DNA from: Kineosporia rhizophila
GTDB lineage: Bacteria > Actinomycetota > Actinomycetes > Actinomycetales > Kineosporiaceae
Reading direction: 5' to 3'
Assembly: GCF_021277265.1 (NCBI RefSeq)
Contig: NZ_JAJSOH010000014.1
Location: 62,001-126,000 of the forward strand
DNA: 64,000 bases
Positions 31,987-40,478 of this stretch are shown piece by piece. Numbering within the stretch: the stretch's first letter is position 1; the number at the start of each line of letters is the position of its first letter. The translations under genes were made by a program, and so were the position numbers. Below the pieces are notes generated by a model. That model saw only the letters and a list, made by a program, of their open reading frames with translations. It had not been told where the DNA came from and searched no databases.

Positions 31987-32180
31987 CCGTTGGCCCCTCC
32001 GCCGCGAACGATGTCTTCTCGACGGTGAAGCTACCGAAGGGCAGCGTTAGCCGCTACCAAACGTCATTAATTGTGGCTTTTCGTGCGCATCTGATTGGGA
32101 TGAAGCCGATGGGAGCGCCAGAAGAACGAGCCAGTTGGGAAGTGTGTCCCTGAGGTCCATTCTCCGGCGACATCCCTTGG

Positions 32181-32900
32181 GTGAAGATGATCAGCGTGGA
32201 CTATCTGGCCGTGATCGAACAGGGCACTCGGGACTTCGCCGAACTGCTGGAGCGCAGTGATCAGGAGGCGTTGGTGCCCTCGTGCCCGGGGTGGACGCTG
32301 CGCAACCTGGCCGAGCATCTTGGCGAGGTGCATCAGTGGGCGGCGCACGCGATTGTTGCGGGGAACCTGGATGCGAGCCCGACGGTGGCTCCGGAGGGCG
32401 CGGTGTGTGGGTGGTATCGCGACTCGGCGCGTCTGCTGGTGGAGACGTTGAGGGCTACGCCGGTGGATGCGCCGGCCTGGCATTTCGGGGCGAAGCCGCA
32501 GGTGGCGGGGTGGTGGCGTCGGAGGCAGGCGCACGAGGTGACGATTCACCTGCACGATGCTCAGTCGGCGGTGGGGAAGGTGCTTGCGATTGATGCGGCG
32601 CTGGCTGCGGACGGGGTGGCGGAGGTGCGCAGCGTCTTCTTTCCTCGGCAGGTGAGGCTGGGGCGGATTCCGGCCCTGGAGCACGCGATGGCGCTGGTGG
32701 TAGGCGAGACCGGGGAGCGGTTCGTCTTCGCCGGTGATGGGCTGAGTCCTGACGCTGAAGTTGAAGCAACCGTGGCGGGTCCGGCGGAGGCGCTGTATCT
32801 CCTTATCTGGGGCAGGCTTTCGGTGGAAGATCCCCGTCTGCAGGTTTCGGGGGACGGCGCTGCGGCGCGAGCGGTTTTGGCAGCGGGCCTGGTGCCTTGA
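32181..32900 (+). CDS. Maleylpyruvate isomerase-family mycothiol-dependent enzyme
   Basis: A 239-residue protein of the MDMPI_N/DinB-like family. The N-terminal four-helix bundle has VPSCPGWTLRNLAEHLGEVH, with the first metal His in AEHLGEVH, and later WHFGAKPQVAGWWRRRQAHEV followed by HLHDAQSAVG, which supplies the other metal ligands. The C-terminal MDMPI_C-like part includes ALALVVGETGERFVF-type strands. Such enzymes use mycothiol as thiol cofactor to isomerise or conjugate small molecules. The frame starts at GTG 32181; ATG 32187 is an alternative. It converges on the galactanase gene, with a strong hairpin between. Confidence 0.87.
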   Translation: MKMISVDYLAVIEQGTRDFAELLERSDQEALVPSCPGWTLRNLAEHLGEVHQWAAHAIVAGNLDASPTVAPEGAVCGWYRDSARLLVETLRATPVDAPAWHFGAKPQVAGWWRRRQAHEVTIHLHDAQSAVGKVLAIDAALAADGVAEVRSVFFPRQVRLGRIPALEHAMALVVGETGERFVFAGDGLSPDAEVEATVAGPAEALYLLIWGRLSVEDPRLQVSGDGAAARAVLAAGLVP

Positions 32901-32907
32901 TGCGTTG

Positions 32908-32944
32908 GGTTGGCCGCCTGGGTTTACGTCTCAGGCGGCCAACC
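32908..32944. terminator. Bidirectional hairpin terminator
   Basis: GGTTGGCCGCCTG (32908-32920) pairs perfectly with CAGGCGGCCAACC (32932-32944) around an 11-base loop, between the convergent mycothiol-enzyme and galactanase genes. Confidence 0.85.
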
Positions 32945-32952
32945 ACTAACAA

Positions 32953-34143
32953 CTAAGGACGTCGGTACGCCCGGATCGAGGGAAGCGCACGACCGCTGAA
33001 GTCGAACTGGGTGAGGTTGTCGTTGGGTGCGCCGGCTCCCGGTTCCCAGCCAACACCGGGCACCCACGCCGGTTCCCAGGCCAGGAAGCCCAGGCCGTTG
33101 CCGCCGGGGATGCCGGCCAGGATCTCGCGCAGCGCCTCGTAGTAGCCGGCCTGCCCGGCCGGGGTGGCGGGGAAGCGGGCTACGTCGGGCAGGGCCGAGG
33201 CGTCTTTGATCAGGTTCTCGTAGCCGTCGCCGTCTTCGATGGTCCACGGATAGCTGGTCTCGGCCAGCAGCACCGGCTTGCCGTAGCGGCTCACCGAGTC
33301 TTCGAGGTTGGCCTTGAGGTCGGCCAGGGAGCCGTGCCACATCGGGTAGTACGACTGCCCGATGATGTCGAAAGGCACGCCCTGGGCGGTGATCTGGTCG
33401 AAGAACCAGCGGGTGTCGCCGAGCTTGCCGCCCCGGTCGATGTGCAGCATGACCTTCAGCGGACGTTTGCCGGCCCCCTGCCGGGCACCTTCGATCCCGG
33501 CCTTGAGCAGCGTGGCGAACTCGCTCCAGCGCTGCGGGCCCTCTTCCGGGTAGAGCTTGCCCACCGGCCAGAGGATGCCGGCGGTGATCTCGTTGCCCAT
33601 CTGGAACATGTCGATCGGCGTGCCCTGGGCGGCGAAAGCCCGCACCAGGTCACGGGTGTAGGTGCGCACCTTCTCGGTCAGCGCAGGCAGCTCGGTGGGC
33701 CAGCCGGCCGGGATCGGCTGCTTGCTCGGGTCTGCCCAGAAGTCGGCGTAGTGCGGGTCGAGCAGGATCTTCAGCCCGGCCTGCTTCGCACGACGAGCCA
33801 GGCCCAGCGCCCGCTTCTTGTCGGTGTAGCCCTTGGGCGGGTTCACCCACACCCGAATGCGCTGGTAGTTGGCGCCCGCGTCGGCCAGGATCCGCTCGGC
33901 CGGACGCACCCGGCCCTTCAGGTCGCGGTACTTGACCCCGGCTTCTTCGAGCTGAGGCAGGAACGACAGGTCGGCGCCGCGAACGCTCAGCGCGCCACCC
34001 GATCCGCGGGCCGCGGTCGAGGCGGCGTGGGCGGGGGTGGCGGCGAAGCCGGCCAGGGCCAGGCCACCGGCAGCAGCGAAGACGGAACGACGGCTGAGGC
34101 CGGGACTCTGCTCTTCAGCGGTGCGGGAACTACGTGAGGGCAT
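32953..34143 (-). CDS. Secreted arabinogalactan endo-beta-1,4-galactanase (GH53)
   Basis: A 396-residue exported glycoside hydrolase. ATG 34143 has CGGAGG 8 bases upstream; the protein then starts with a twin-arginine-type signal (LSRRSVFAAAGGLALAGFAA, ending PAHAAST). GH53 landmarks are RGADLSFLPQLEEAGVKYRD, YQRIRVWVNPPKGY, GLKILLDPHYADFWADP, the acid/base Glu in MFQMGNEITAGILWP, and the nucleophile Glu in VLLAETSYPW. It hydrolyses beta-1,4-galactan side chains of pectin outside the cell. A palindromic LacI-type operator overlaps its promoter region (34174-34185), and a LacI gene is divergent. No carbohydrate-binding module is present. Confidence 0.92.
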   Translation of the reverse strand: MPSRSSRTAEEQSPGLSRRSVFAAAGGLALAGFAATPAHAASTAARGSGGALSVRGADLSFLPQLEEAGVKYRDLKGRVRPAERILADAGANYQRIRVWVNPPKGYTDKKRALGLARRAKQAGLKILLDPHYADFWADPSKQPIPAGWPTELPALTEKVRTYTRDLVRAFAAQGTPIDMFQMGNEITAGILWPVGKLYPEEGPQRWSEFATLLKAGIEGARQGAGKRPLKVMLHIDRGGKLGDTRWFFDQITAQGVPFDIIGQSYYPMWHGSLADLKANLEDSVSRYGKPVLLAETSYPWTIEDGDGYENLIKDASALPDVARFPATPAGQAGYYEALREILAGIPGGNGLGFLAWEPAWVPGVGWEPGAGAPNDNLTQFDFSGRALPSIRAYRRP

Positions 34144-34173
34144 CAGTGACCTCCGGAGGGAACGAGCGGGACC

Positions 34174-34185
34174 GTGAGCGCTCAC
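34174..34185. promoter_or_regulatory. LacI-type operator upstream of galactanase
   Basis: GTGAGCGCTCAC is a perfect 12-bp palindrome with a GAGCGCTC core, the same core as CelR/CebR boxes (TGGGAGCGCTCCCA). It lies 31 bases before the galactanase ATG and about 100 bases from the divergent LacI gene. Confidence 0.8.
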
Positions 34186-34284
34186 AGTCCACGGTGTCCT
34201 GTCCGGATTGTCAAGAGTGGGTAGCTCGGGCTCCGCGCCGAGCGGCTAGGGTGCAGCCGAGGACGTCGGTAAAGGGTTGGGTGC

Positions 34285-35340
34285 ATGTCGGACGAGGCGA
34301 GTGTTCACCCCAAGTCCCGGGGCGCGGCCCGCCGCGCCCAGCGCCGAGGGCCCACGATGGAAGACGTCGCTGAGGTCGCCGGAGTCTCTCGGGGAACGGT
34401 CTCGCGGGTCCTGAACGGGGCCCACCACGTCAGCGCCGAATCGCTGGCCGCCGTCGAAGCAGCCATGCAGCAGACCGGTTACGTGGTCAACCAGAGTGCC
34501 CGCAGCCTGGTCACCCGCCGCGCTGACGCCGTGGCCTTCGTCCTGTCCGAGCCCCACGAGCGCCTCTTCGAAGACCCGGTGTTCGACGTGCTCCTGCGCT
34601 CGTGCACCCAGATCCTCGGCGAGCAGGACTGCAGCCTCGTCCTCATGCTGGCCTCAACGGCGCAGGAACGAGCCCGGGTCATGCGCTTCGTCCGAGGCGG
34701 GCACGTAGACGGAGTTCTGCTGGTCTCGACCCACCACGGAGACCCGCTCGCTGCCGAACTGGACGAAGCCTCAGTCCCCGTAGTCGTCTGCGGCCGTCCG
34801 CCCAACCCGGCCTTGCGCATGCCTTACGTCACCGCCGACGACCGCGGCGGCGCCCGCCTGATCACCGAGCATCTGCTCCAGCAAGGCCGCTCCTGCATCG
34901 CCACCGTGGCCGGCCCCCAAGACACGGCCGGCGGCGCCGAACGCCTGGCCGGCTACCGCGACGTGCTGGGGGAGCGGACGCCGGAGCACGGCATCGCCCG
35001 AGCCCGCGACTTCAGCATCGCCGCCGGCCACCAGGCCATGACCCAGCTGCTGACCGACTGCCCGCAGCTGGACGCCGTTTTCGTGGCCTCAGACCTGCTC
35101 GCCGTAGGCGCCCTGGAAGCCCTCGCCGACGCCGGCCACCGCGTGCCCGAAGACGTCCTCGTCGGCGGCTTCGACGACTCCGTCATCGCCGCCGCCACCC
35201 ACCCACCCCTCACCACCGTGCGCCAACCCCTCGACCAGGTCGCCGCCGAACTCGTCGAGGTGCTCATGCAGCTCATCGCCGGACGGCCGGCCTCGTCCCG
35301 CGTGCTGCCGACCACCCTCGTTCGTCGCCGTTCGGCCTAG
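34285..35340 (+). CDS. LacI-family regulator of galactan use
   Basis: A 351-residue LacI protein. The DNA-binding part reads [20 protein letters not shown], then [20 protein letters not shown] and [19 protein letters not shown]. The effector domain has [39 protein letters not shown], and [24 protein letters not shown] lies 9 bases before ATG 34285. Its position, divergent from the GH53 gene with a CebR/CelR-like operator between, makes it the likely repressor, relieved by galacto-oligosaccharide. A second operator-like site lies just after its stop. The residues that define the ligand cannot be read from sequence alone. Confidence 0.9.
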   Translation: MSDEASVHPKSRGAARRAQRRGPTMEDVAEVAGVSRGTVSRVLNGAHHVSAESLAAVEAAMQQTGYVVNQSARSLVTRRADAVAFVLSEPHERLFEDPVFDVLLRSCTQILGEQDCSLVLMLASTAQERARVMRFVRGGHVDGVLLVSTHHGDPLAAELDEASVPVVVCGRPPNPALRMPYVTADDRGGARLITEHLLQQGRSCIATVAGPQDTAGGAERLAGYRDVLGERTPEHGIARARDFSIAAGHQAMTQLLTDCPQLDAVFVASDLLAVGALEALADAGHRVPEDVLVGGFDDSVIAAATHPPLTTVRQPLDQVAAELVEVLMQLIAGRPASSRVLPTTLVRRRSA

Positions 35341-35756
35341 ACGCACTGGGAGCGCTCACAGCGAGGTCGGTCGGCGTGCGAGCTGTTGGCCCCTCCTGGC
35401 CACCCCTCACCCTTTGTGGGATCAGAGTTCCGATGGGTGATCGTGGCGGAGGGAACGATGCGGGTTTGCGACGTCGATACGATCCATAACGCGCAGGCCC
35501 AAATTGTTTACGCATAGTCCAGTCCTCGGTCGACTAGTCACGTCTGATGGCGCTCCAGGCGTGGGTCGGTAGCTGTAAGCACTCATTTGGTCACGCGGGG
35601 AAGATCGCCCTTCTGTTGCGGCTCACGGAGATCTGCCAGGACGCGCACGTGGGTGGTCGTTGCTTCGGTGTGCCTGAACCGGGCGCCCTGTGCCTCGCAC
35701 CCCATTCGATAGAGTGCCCTCTAGTCAAAAGTGATGGCTCTACCGGAGGTGAGATC
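35341..35756. other. Intergenic region with operator-like sites
   Basis: No convincing gene is seen in these 416 bases; the frame of the next gene stays open leftward to 35547 but without a ribosome site. It contains GGGAGCGCTCAC (35348-35359), one base from the galactanase operator, and TAGAG-TGCC-CTCTA (35710-35723), a small palindrome 33 bases before the oxidoreductase ATG that could be its operator. Confidence 0.6.
35348..35359. promoter_or_regulatory. Second LacI-type operator, downstream of lacI
   Basis: GGGAGCGCTCAC differs from the operator at 34174 by one base, and with its flanking T reads TGGGAGCGCTCACA, one or two bases from the CelR box. It lies 8 bases after the LacI stop, about 1.17 kb from the first site, so DNA looping is possible. 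Confidence 0.6.
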
Positions 35757-36713
35757 ATGCAGGCGGTGTGGTTGAAGGAGTTCGGCTCGCCCGAGGTTCT
35801 GCACGTGCAGGAGACGCCCGACCCGCGCCCCGGGGCCGGGCAGGTTCTGGTGGAGATCGAGTTCGCGGGGATCACCTGGATCGAGACCATGTTCCGGGCG
35901 AACGGGTTTGGGCCGTTCCCGGCTCCGCCGATGATCCCGGGCAATGGTGTGGGGGGCACGGTCGTCGAGGTGGGGTCGGTCGAACACGAACACCTCAGAG
36001 GACGTCGGGTGGTCACCGGAACCGGTGGCTCGGGTGGGTATGCCCAGCGGGTGGTGGTCGGGGCCGAGCAGGTGATCCCGATTCCGGACGGCGTGGGCAC
36101 GGCCGACGCTACGGCTCTGTTGGCCGACGGGCGTACAGCTCTGATGATCCTGGCCGCAGCGAATGTGCAGCCGGGCGAACGGGTTCTGGTTGAGGCTGCG
36201 GCCGGTGGGGTGGGCTCGCTGCTGGTGCAGCTGGCGCGGTCGGCGGGTGCGCAGGTGACAGGTGCGGCGGGTGGTTCGGCCAAGGTGCAGGTGGCGAGCG
36301 AGCTGGGTGCCCATCTGGCCGTCGACTACCGAGAGGCTGGCTGGGCCGAAGCCGTTCGAAGCGAAGTCGGAGGGGTGGACGTGGTGCTGGACGGGGTTGG
36401 GGGTGATGTTGCCTTGTCTGCTGCGACTTTGCTGGGGCGGGGCGGAAGGCTGATCAGCTTTGGGTTCAGCTCGGCCTCCGGCTGGCCTGACATCTCCGAC
36501 GAGAACGCTGAGCGCCGCGGTATTCGGGTGCAGCGAGGAGTGTTCGGCCCGCCCGAGGAGCAGACCCGGCGTGCTGCAGAGGCTCTCGCGCTGGCTGAGA
36601 GCGGTCTTCTGAAGCCGCTCATCGGTCAGCAACTTCCGCTAGAGCAGGCCGCTGAGGCCCATGCTGCGATGGAAGCGCGCACCGTGCTGGGTAAGACACT
36701 CCTGGTGCCCTGA
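35757..36713 (+). CDS. Zinc-free quinone oxidoreductase (MDR family)
   Basis: A 318-residue NADPH-dependent reductase of the medium-chain superfamily. ATG 35757 follows CGGAGG by 8 bases. GroES-like part: MQAVWLKEFGSPEVLHVQET, FAGITWIETMFRANGFGPFP, MIPGNGVGGTVVEVGSVE. Rossmann part: GERVLVEAAAGGVGSLLVQLAR (A-A-x-G-G-V-G, here the core of the block), then VDVVLDGVGGDVALSAATLL and GRLISFGFSSASGWPDIS. Classical zinc ligands are missing, as in Qor proteins. It probably reduces quinones or alkenals. It is monocistronic between the LacI gene and the GH6 gene. Confidence 0.88.
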   Translation: MQAVWLKEFGSPEVLHVQETPDPRPGAGQVLVEIEFAGITWIETMFRANGFGPFPAPPMIPGNGVGGTVVEVGSVEHEHLRGRRVVTGTGGSGGYAQRVVVGAEQVIPIPDGVGTADATALLADGRTALMILAAANVQPGERVLVEAAAGGVGSLLVQLARSAGAQVTGAAGGSAKVQVASELGAHLAVDYREAGWAEAVRSEVGGVDVVLDGVGGDVALSAATLLGRGGRLISFGFSSASGWPDISDENAERRGIRVQRGVFGPPEEQTRRAAEALALAESGLLKPLIGQQLPLEQAAEAHAAMEARTVLGKTLLVP

Positions 36714-36781
36714 AGGCCGTTTGGGTGTGACTTATGGCCACTTTGACGCGGCCGGGCGTCCAAGATCGCTATAAGAGAGCT

Positions 36782-37870
36782 ATGAAGCGCAAAACCCTGA
36801 CTGCCGCGGGGGCGGGTCTGCTGGCGGTGGTCGGCCTGACGTCGTTCTTCGCCACCCAGTCGGCCACCGCCACCCCGGCCACCACCACTTCGGCCGCCGT
36901 CAAGGCCACGCCCACCAAGTCGGGCAACGGCGCCTCGATCGCCACCGCCCCGCCGGTCAGTGCCTCGACGGCCACTTTGCGCAAGGCGATCGACCAGGGC
37001 TTCTACGTCGACCCGAAGTCGCAGTCGGCCCTGTGGACGGCGGCGAACCCGAACGACAGCCGCACCCCGGCGATCAGCGCCAGCCTGGCCAAGCAGCCGA
37101 TGGCGCGCTGGTTCGGTGACTGGTTCACCAGCATCAGCAAGTCGGTCGGTGACTATGTCGATGCGTCGGAGAAGGCCGGCAAGGTGCCGATCCTGGTGGC
37201 GTACAGCATCCCGAACCGCGATGTGTGCAGCGGACATTCGGGTGGTGGCGAGAGCAGCGCGGCCGCGTACCGCACCTGGATCTCGTCCTACGCCGGGGCG
37301 ATCAAGAGCCGGCCTGCCGTGGTGGTGCTGGAGCCCGACGCCCTGGCCGACTACTCGTGCCTGAGCGCGGCTCAGATCACCGAGCGCGAGAGCCTGCTCA
37401 AATACGCCACCGAGCAGTTCCGCAGCAAGGCGCCGAACACCGTGGTCTACCTCGACGCGGGCAACTCGAAGTACGCCAAGGCCACCGACATCGCCGCCCG
37501 CCTGTCCAAGGCCGGGGTCGACAACGTGCGCGGGTTCGCGCTCAACGTGTCCAACTTCCACACCGAGGCCGAGGAGAAGGCGTTCGGCACCGCGGTCAAC
37601 AACGCGCTGGCGGCCAAGGGCAAGGCCAAGAAGCCCTACATGATGGACACGAGCCGTAACGGCAACGGCTGGAACGGTAACTGGTGCAACCCGGTCGGCC
37701 GGAAGATCGGCGTGACGTCACGGGTGGACAGCACCACCGGCACCGGGCTGGAGGCGCGTCTGTGGATCAAGACGGCGGGCAACTCCGACGGCGAGTGCGG
37801 CAACGCGCCCACCATCAAGGCCGGCACCTTCAGCCCGCAGATCGCCTACAACCTGATCTACGGCAAGTGA
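36782..37870 (+). CDS. Secreted GH6 cellulase/cellobiohydrolase
   Basis: A 362-residue glycoside hydrolase family 6 enzyme. ATG 36782 opens a signal peptide (MKRKTLTAAGAGLLAVVGL, cleavage near SATATPA) and a Thr/Ala/Pro linker. The catalytic domain has IDQGFYVDPKSQSALW, ARWFGDWFTSISKSVGDYV, the loop PILVAYSIPNRDVCSGHSGG with the conserved Asp of R-D-x-C, VVVLEPDALADYSCLS, NTVVYLDAGNSKYAK, and KKPYMMDTSRNGNGWNG with WCNP. All are hallmarks of GH6 endoglucanases. TATAAG ends 6 bases before the ATG, so the transcript may be leaderless. It has no carbohydrate-binding module, so it is a single-domain enzyme. A GH53 gene lies 2.6 kb away. Confidence 0.92.
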   Translation: MKRKTLTAAGAGLLAVVGLTSFFATQSATATPATTTSAAVKATPTKSGNGASIATAPPVSASTATLRKAIDQGFYVDPKSQSALWTAANPNDSRTPAISASLAKQPMARWFGDWFTSISKSVGDYVDASEKAGKVPILVAYSIPNRDVCSGHSGGGESSAAAYRTWISSYAGAIKSRPAVVVLEPDALADYSCLSAAQITERESLLKYATEQFRSKAPNTVVYLDAGNSKYAKATDIAARLSKAGVDNVRGFALNVSNFHTEAEEKAFGTAVNNALAAKGKAKKPYMMDTSRNGNGWNGNWCNPVGRKIGVTSRVDSTTGTGLEARLWIKTAGNSDGECGNAPTIKAGTFSPQIAYNLIYGK

Positions 37871-37935
37871 CCGCCGGCTGAGGGCGGCCGGCCGCCGACG
37901 TGGCTGCGGGTGGGTTATTCGTCCATATTGTGTGA

Positions 37936-40278
37936 ATGATCCCCCGCCCCGAACCCGCGCAACCGTTCGCCGAGCTCCTGCGCCGGCACCGGCTCGCGGC
38001 CCGGCTCACCCAGGAGCAACTGGCCGCGAAGGCCGGTCTGAACGTGCGTTCGGTGAGTCAGCTCGAGCGGGGCAAGGTGCGTTACCCGAGGCCAGAGTCG
38101 GTGCGGCTGCTCGGGCAGGCGCTCGAGCTGGCCGACGACGAGCTGGCCGCGTTCACCGAACTGGCCCGCTCGGAGTGGTGGGCCGACCACAACGCCCACG
38201 CCGACGTCCTCAATTGGTCCCGCCCCACCCAGTTGCCGGGGAGCATCCCCGGCTTCACCGGGCGCAAGACCGAGCTGCAACAGCTCGACCAGCTGCTCGA
38301 ACGAGTGGCAGAAACTACGGACGTCCCCGAGGCCCCAGCCGTCATAGGTGTGGTTTCAGGGGCGGCCGGGGTCGGGAAGACCACGATGGCGTTGCAGTGG
38401 GCGCGTACGGTGGCCGCTCGTTTTCCGGATGGGCAGCTGTATGCCGACCTGCGCGGCTTCGACCGCTCGGGCGCGGTGGCTGACCCTGCAGATGTGCTGC
38501 GGGGGTTTCTGCAGGCGCTTGGGGTAGAGGCCGGATCGGTGCCCGTGTCGTTGGAGCAGCGGGCGGCGCTGTACCGCAGTCTTCTGTCGAACCGTCGGAT
38601 CCTGGTGGTGCTGGACAACGCGCGCGACAGTGATCAGGTCAGGCCGCTGCTGCAGGGGTGGGCCGGTTGCCTGACCCTGGTCACGAGTCGGAACCAGCTG
38701 ACCTCGCTGGCGGCCACGAGCGGCGCACAGTTGCTTACCCTCGAGCCGCTGCCCTCCGTAGAGGCGCAGGAGCTGCTCACGGCTCGGCTGGGTGTGCAGC
38801 GCATTGCGGCTGAGCCCAGTGCGGTAGAGAAAATTGTGGACGCTTGTGGCGGGCTACCGCTGGCACTGGCCGTTGCGGCGGCGCGGGCTCAGCAGAGCAG
38901 CTTTCCGCTGGCCGTACTCGCGGCCGACCTCGGGGAGGCCGCGCAACGGCTCACCGTGCTGGAAGCCGGGGACGAGGTCACGGACGTACGGGCGGTCTTC
39001 TCCTGGTCGTTCGAAGCGATCTCGGCCCAGGCGGCGGATCTGTTCCGACTGCTGGGTCTGCACCCCGGTCCCGAAATCTCTCTCCCCGCCGCAGCCGCAC
39101 TCAGCGGCCAGCCCGTGACCGACGTCCGTAAGCTCTTGATCGAATTAGTTCGCGCCAGCCTGCTCAGCGAACGCGCACCCGGCCGCTACCACCAGCACGA
39201 TCTGTTGCGTGTGTACGCCGCCGAACTGGCCGCCACGCTGGACCAGGGCGAGCGCCGCAGCGCGATCATCCGCCTGCTGCAGCACTACGCGCACACCGCA
39301 TACAACGCTGCACGGCTGATCGACCCTACCCACGACCCCATCGAGATACCCCTGGGGCCGGTGCTTCCGGGTACGAGCGCAATCACCGTCGCCGACGACC
39401 GACAGGCCCTGAACTGGATCGGCGGCGAGCTCCCCTCCCTGCTCGCCGCCGTCCATCTGTCGGCCGAGGCCGGTCTGGATGATCTGGCCTGGCAGCTGGC
39501 CTGGACCCTGGAGTCCTACCTACGGCGACAGGCCCGGTGGAGCGATCTGCGTGACGTCACCGCAGTCGGGCTGCGCGCCGCCGAACGCCTGGGCACCCCC
39601 GCCGCCCAGGGCTACTCGCAGCTGGTCATGGCCACCGCCGCAGCCGAAGTCAGCCAGCTCGCCACCGCTCATGCTCACGCGGCCGAAGCCCTGGAGCACT
39701 ACGCCCGGGCTGGAGGAGGCTCGGCCCAGCTCGGCCAGGCTCGCACTCACCGCATGATCGGCTGGCTCTACGAACTGCAGAACCAACATACGGACGCCCT
39801 CGCGCACGTCCGTATGAGCCTGGCCGGCTATCGGGCGGTGGGACATCGTGACGGGGAGATGTTCGCGCTGAACGCCGTGGGCTGGGGACTGACGCTGACC
39901 GGCGAGCACGCTGAGGCCGTGATCAGCTGCCGGCAGGCGCTGGCGCTTGCCGAGGAGGCCGGTGATCGTAATGCGCAGGCGATGATCCTGGACAGCATCG
40001 CGTTGGCCGAGCATCACCTCGGCCACTACGGCACCGCCATCGACTGCTACAGACGGGCTGCTGACCTCTTCCGGGAGCTGGCCAGCCCTCGGGGAGAGGG
40101 ATCCACCCTCGCCCGCCTGGCCGACTCCCAGGTCGCTGCCGGAAGCCTGACCGCCGCGCACGCCACCTACCAGCAGGCGTTGCACCTTCTTCGCGCCCAG
40201 AATCATCCCGACACCACAGCCGTCCTCAAACGATTCACCGACCTCCCTCCGGCCCCCACCGAAGCGCCCCCGGGGTGA
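37936..40278 (+). CDS. XRE-NB-ARC-TPR regulator (AfsR-like STAND protein)
   Basis: A 780-residue STAND protein with an HTH in place of an effector motif. Residues ~11-70 are an XRE-type HTH (FAELLRRHRLAARLTQEQLA, then LNVRSVSQLERGKVRYPRPE). The NB-ARC part starts at FTGRKTEL near 108; Walker A GAAGVGKTT at 142-150, Walker B RRILVVLDNA, LVTSRNQL, GGLPLALAVAAARAQ, then LFRLLGLHPGPEIS and YHQHDLLRVYAAELA. TPR-like repeats fill residues ~500-760. It is a ligand- and ATP-gated transcription regulator of the type found beside antibiotic and development genes. CATATT ends 6 bases before the ATG, which suggests a leaderless mRNA. It closely resembles the NLR at 1823 in its core. Confidence 0.9.
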   Translation: MIPRPEPAQPFAELLRRHRLAARLTQEQLAAKAGLNVRSVSQLERGKVRYPRPESVRLLGQALELADDELAAFTELARSEWWADHNAHADVLNWSRPTQLPGSIPGFTGRKTELQQLDQLLERVAETTDVPEAPAVIGVVSGAAGVGKTTMALQWARTVAARFPDGQLYADLRGFDRSGAVADPADVLRGFLQALGVEAGSVPVSLEQRAALYRSLLSNRRILVVLDNARDSDQVRPLLQGWAGCLTLVTSRNQLTSLAATSGAQLLTLEPLPSVEAQELLTARLGVQRIAAEPSAVEKIVDACGGLPLALAVAAARAQQSSFPLAVLAADLGEAAQRLTVLEAGDEVTDVRAVFSWSFEAISAQAADLFRLLGLHPGPEISLPAAAALSGQPVTDVRKLLIELVRASLLSERAPGRYHQHDLLRVYAAELAATLDQGERRSAIIRLLQHYAHTAYNAARLIDPTHDPIEIPLGPVLPGTSAITVADDRQALNWIGGELPSLLAAVHLSAEAGLDDLAWQLAWTLESYLRRQARWSDLRDVTAVGLRAAERLGTPAAQGYSQLVMATAAAEVSQLATAHAHAAEALEHYARAGGGSAQLGQARTHRMIGWLYELQNQHTDALAHVRMSLAGYRAVGHRDGEMFALNAVGWGLTLTGEHAEAVISCRQALALAEEAGDRNAQAMILDSIALAEHHLGHYGTAIDCYRRAADLFRELASPRGEGSTLARLADSQVAAGSLTAAHATYQQALHLLRAQNHPDTTAVLKRFTDLPPAPTEAPPG

Positions 40279-40478
40279 AATGGTGGACGCGGGGGAGCCG
40301 GGTGAACAGGACGAACGACTTGACGTTCGGCCGGAGGTTCGCTGCTTCTCGTCGGGGGAGTGGTACTCAGGTACCACGTCGGGCCGGTACCCCGAGGTGG
40401 CGACAGCAGGGGGCGGGATTCGCCAGGGTCGTAGTCACGCACGCAGTCAGGCCTCTGACCAGCCTTGGCAGGAGAATC

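Noticed and set aside
37936-40278. Second NLR as part of an amyloid-motif pair
   Set aside because: Its N-terminus is an XRE HTH and neither it nor its neighbours carry the V-V-Q-A-R type motif.
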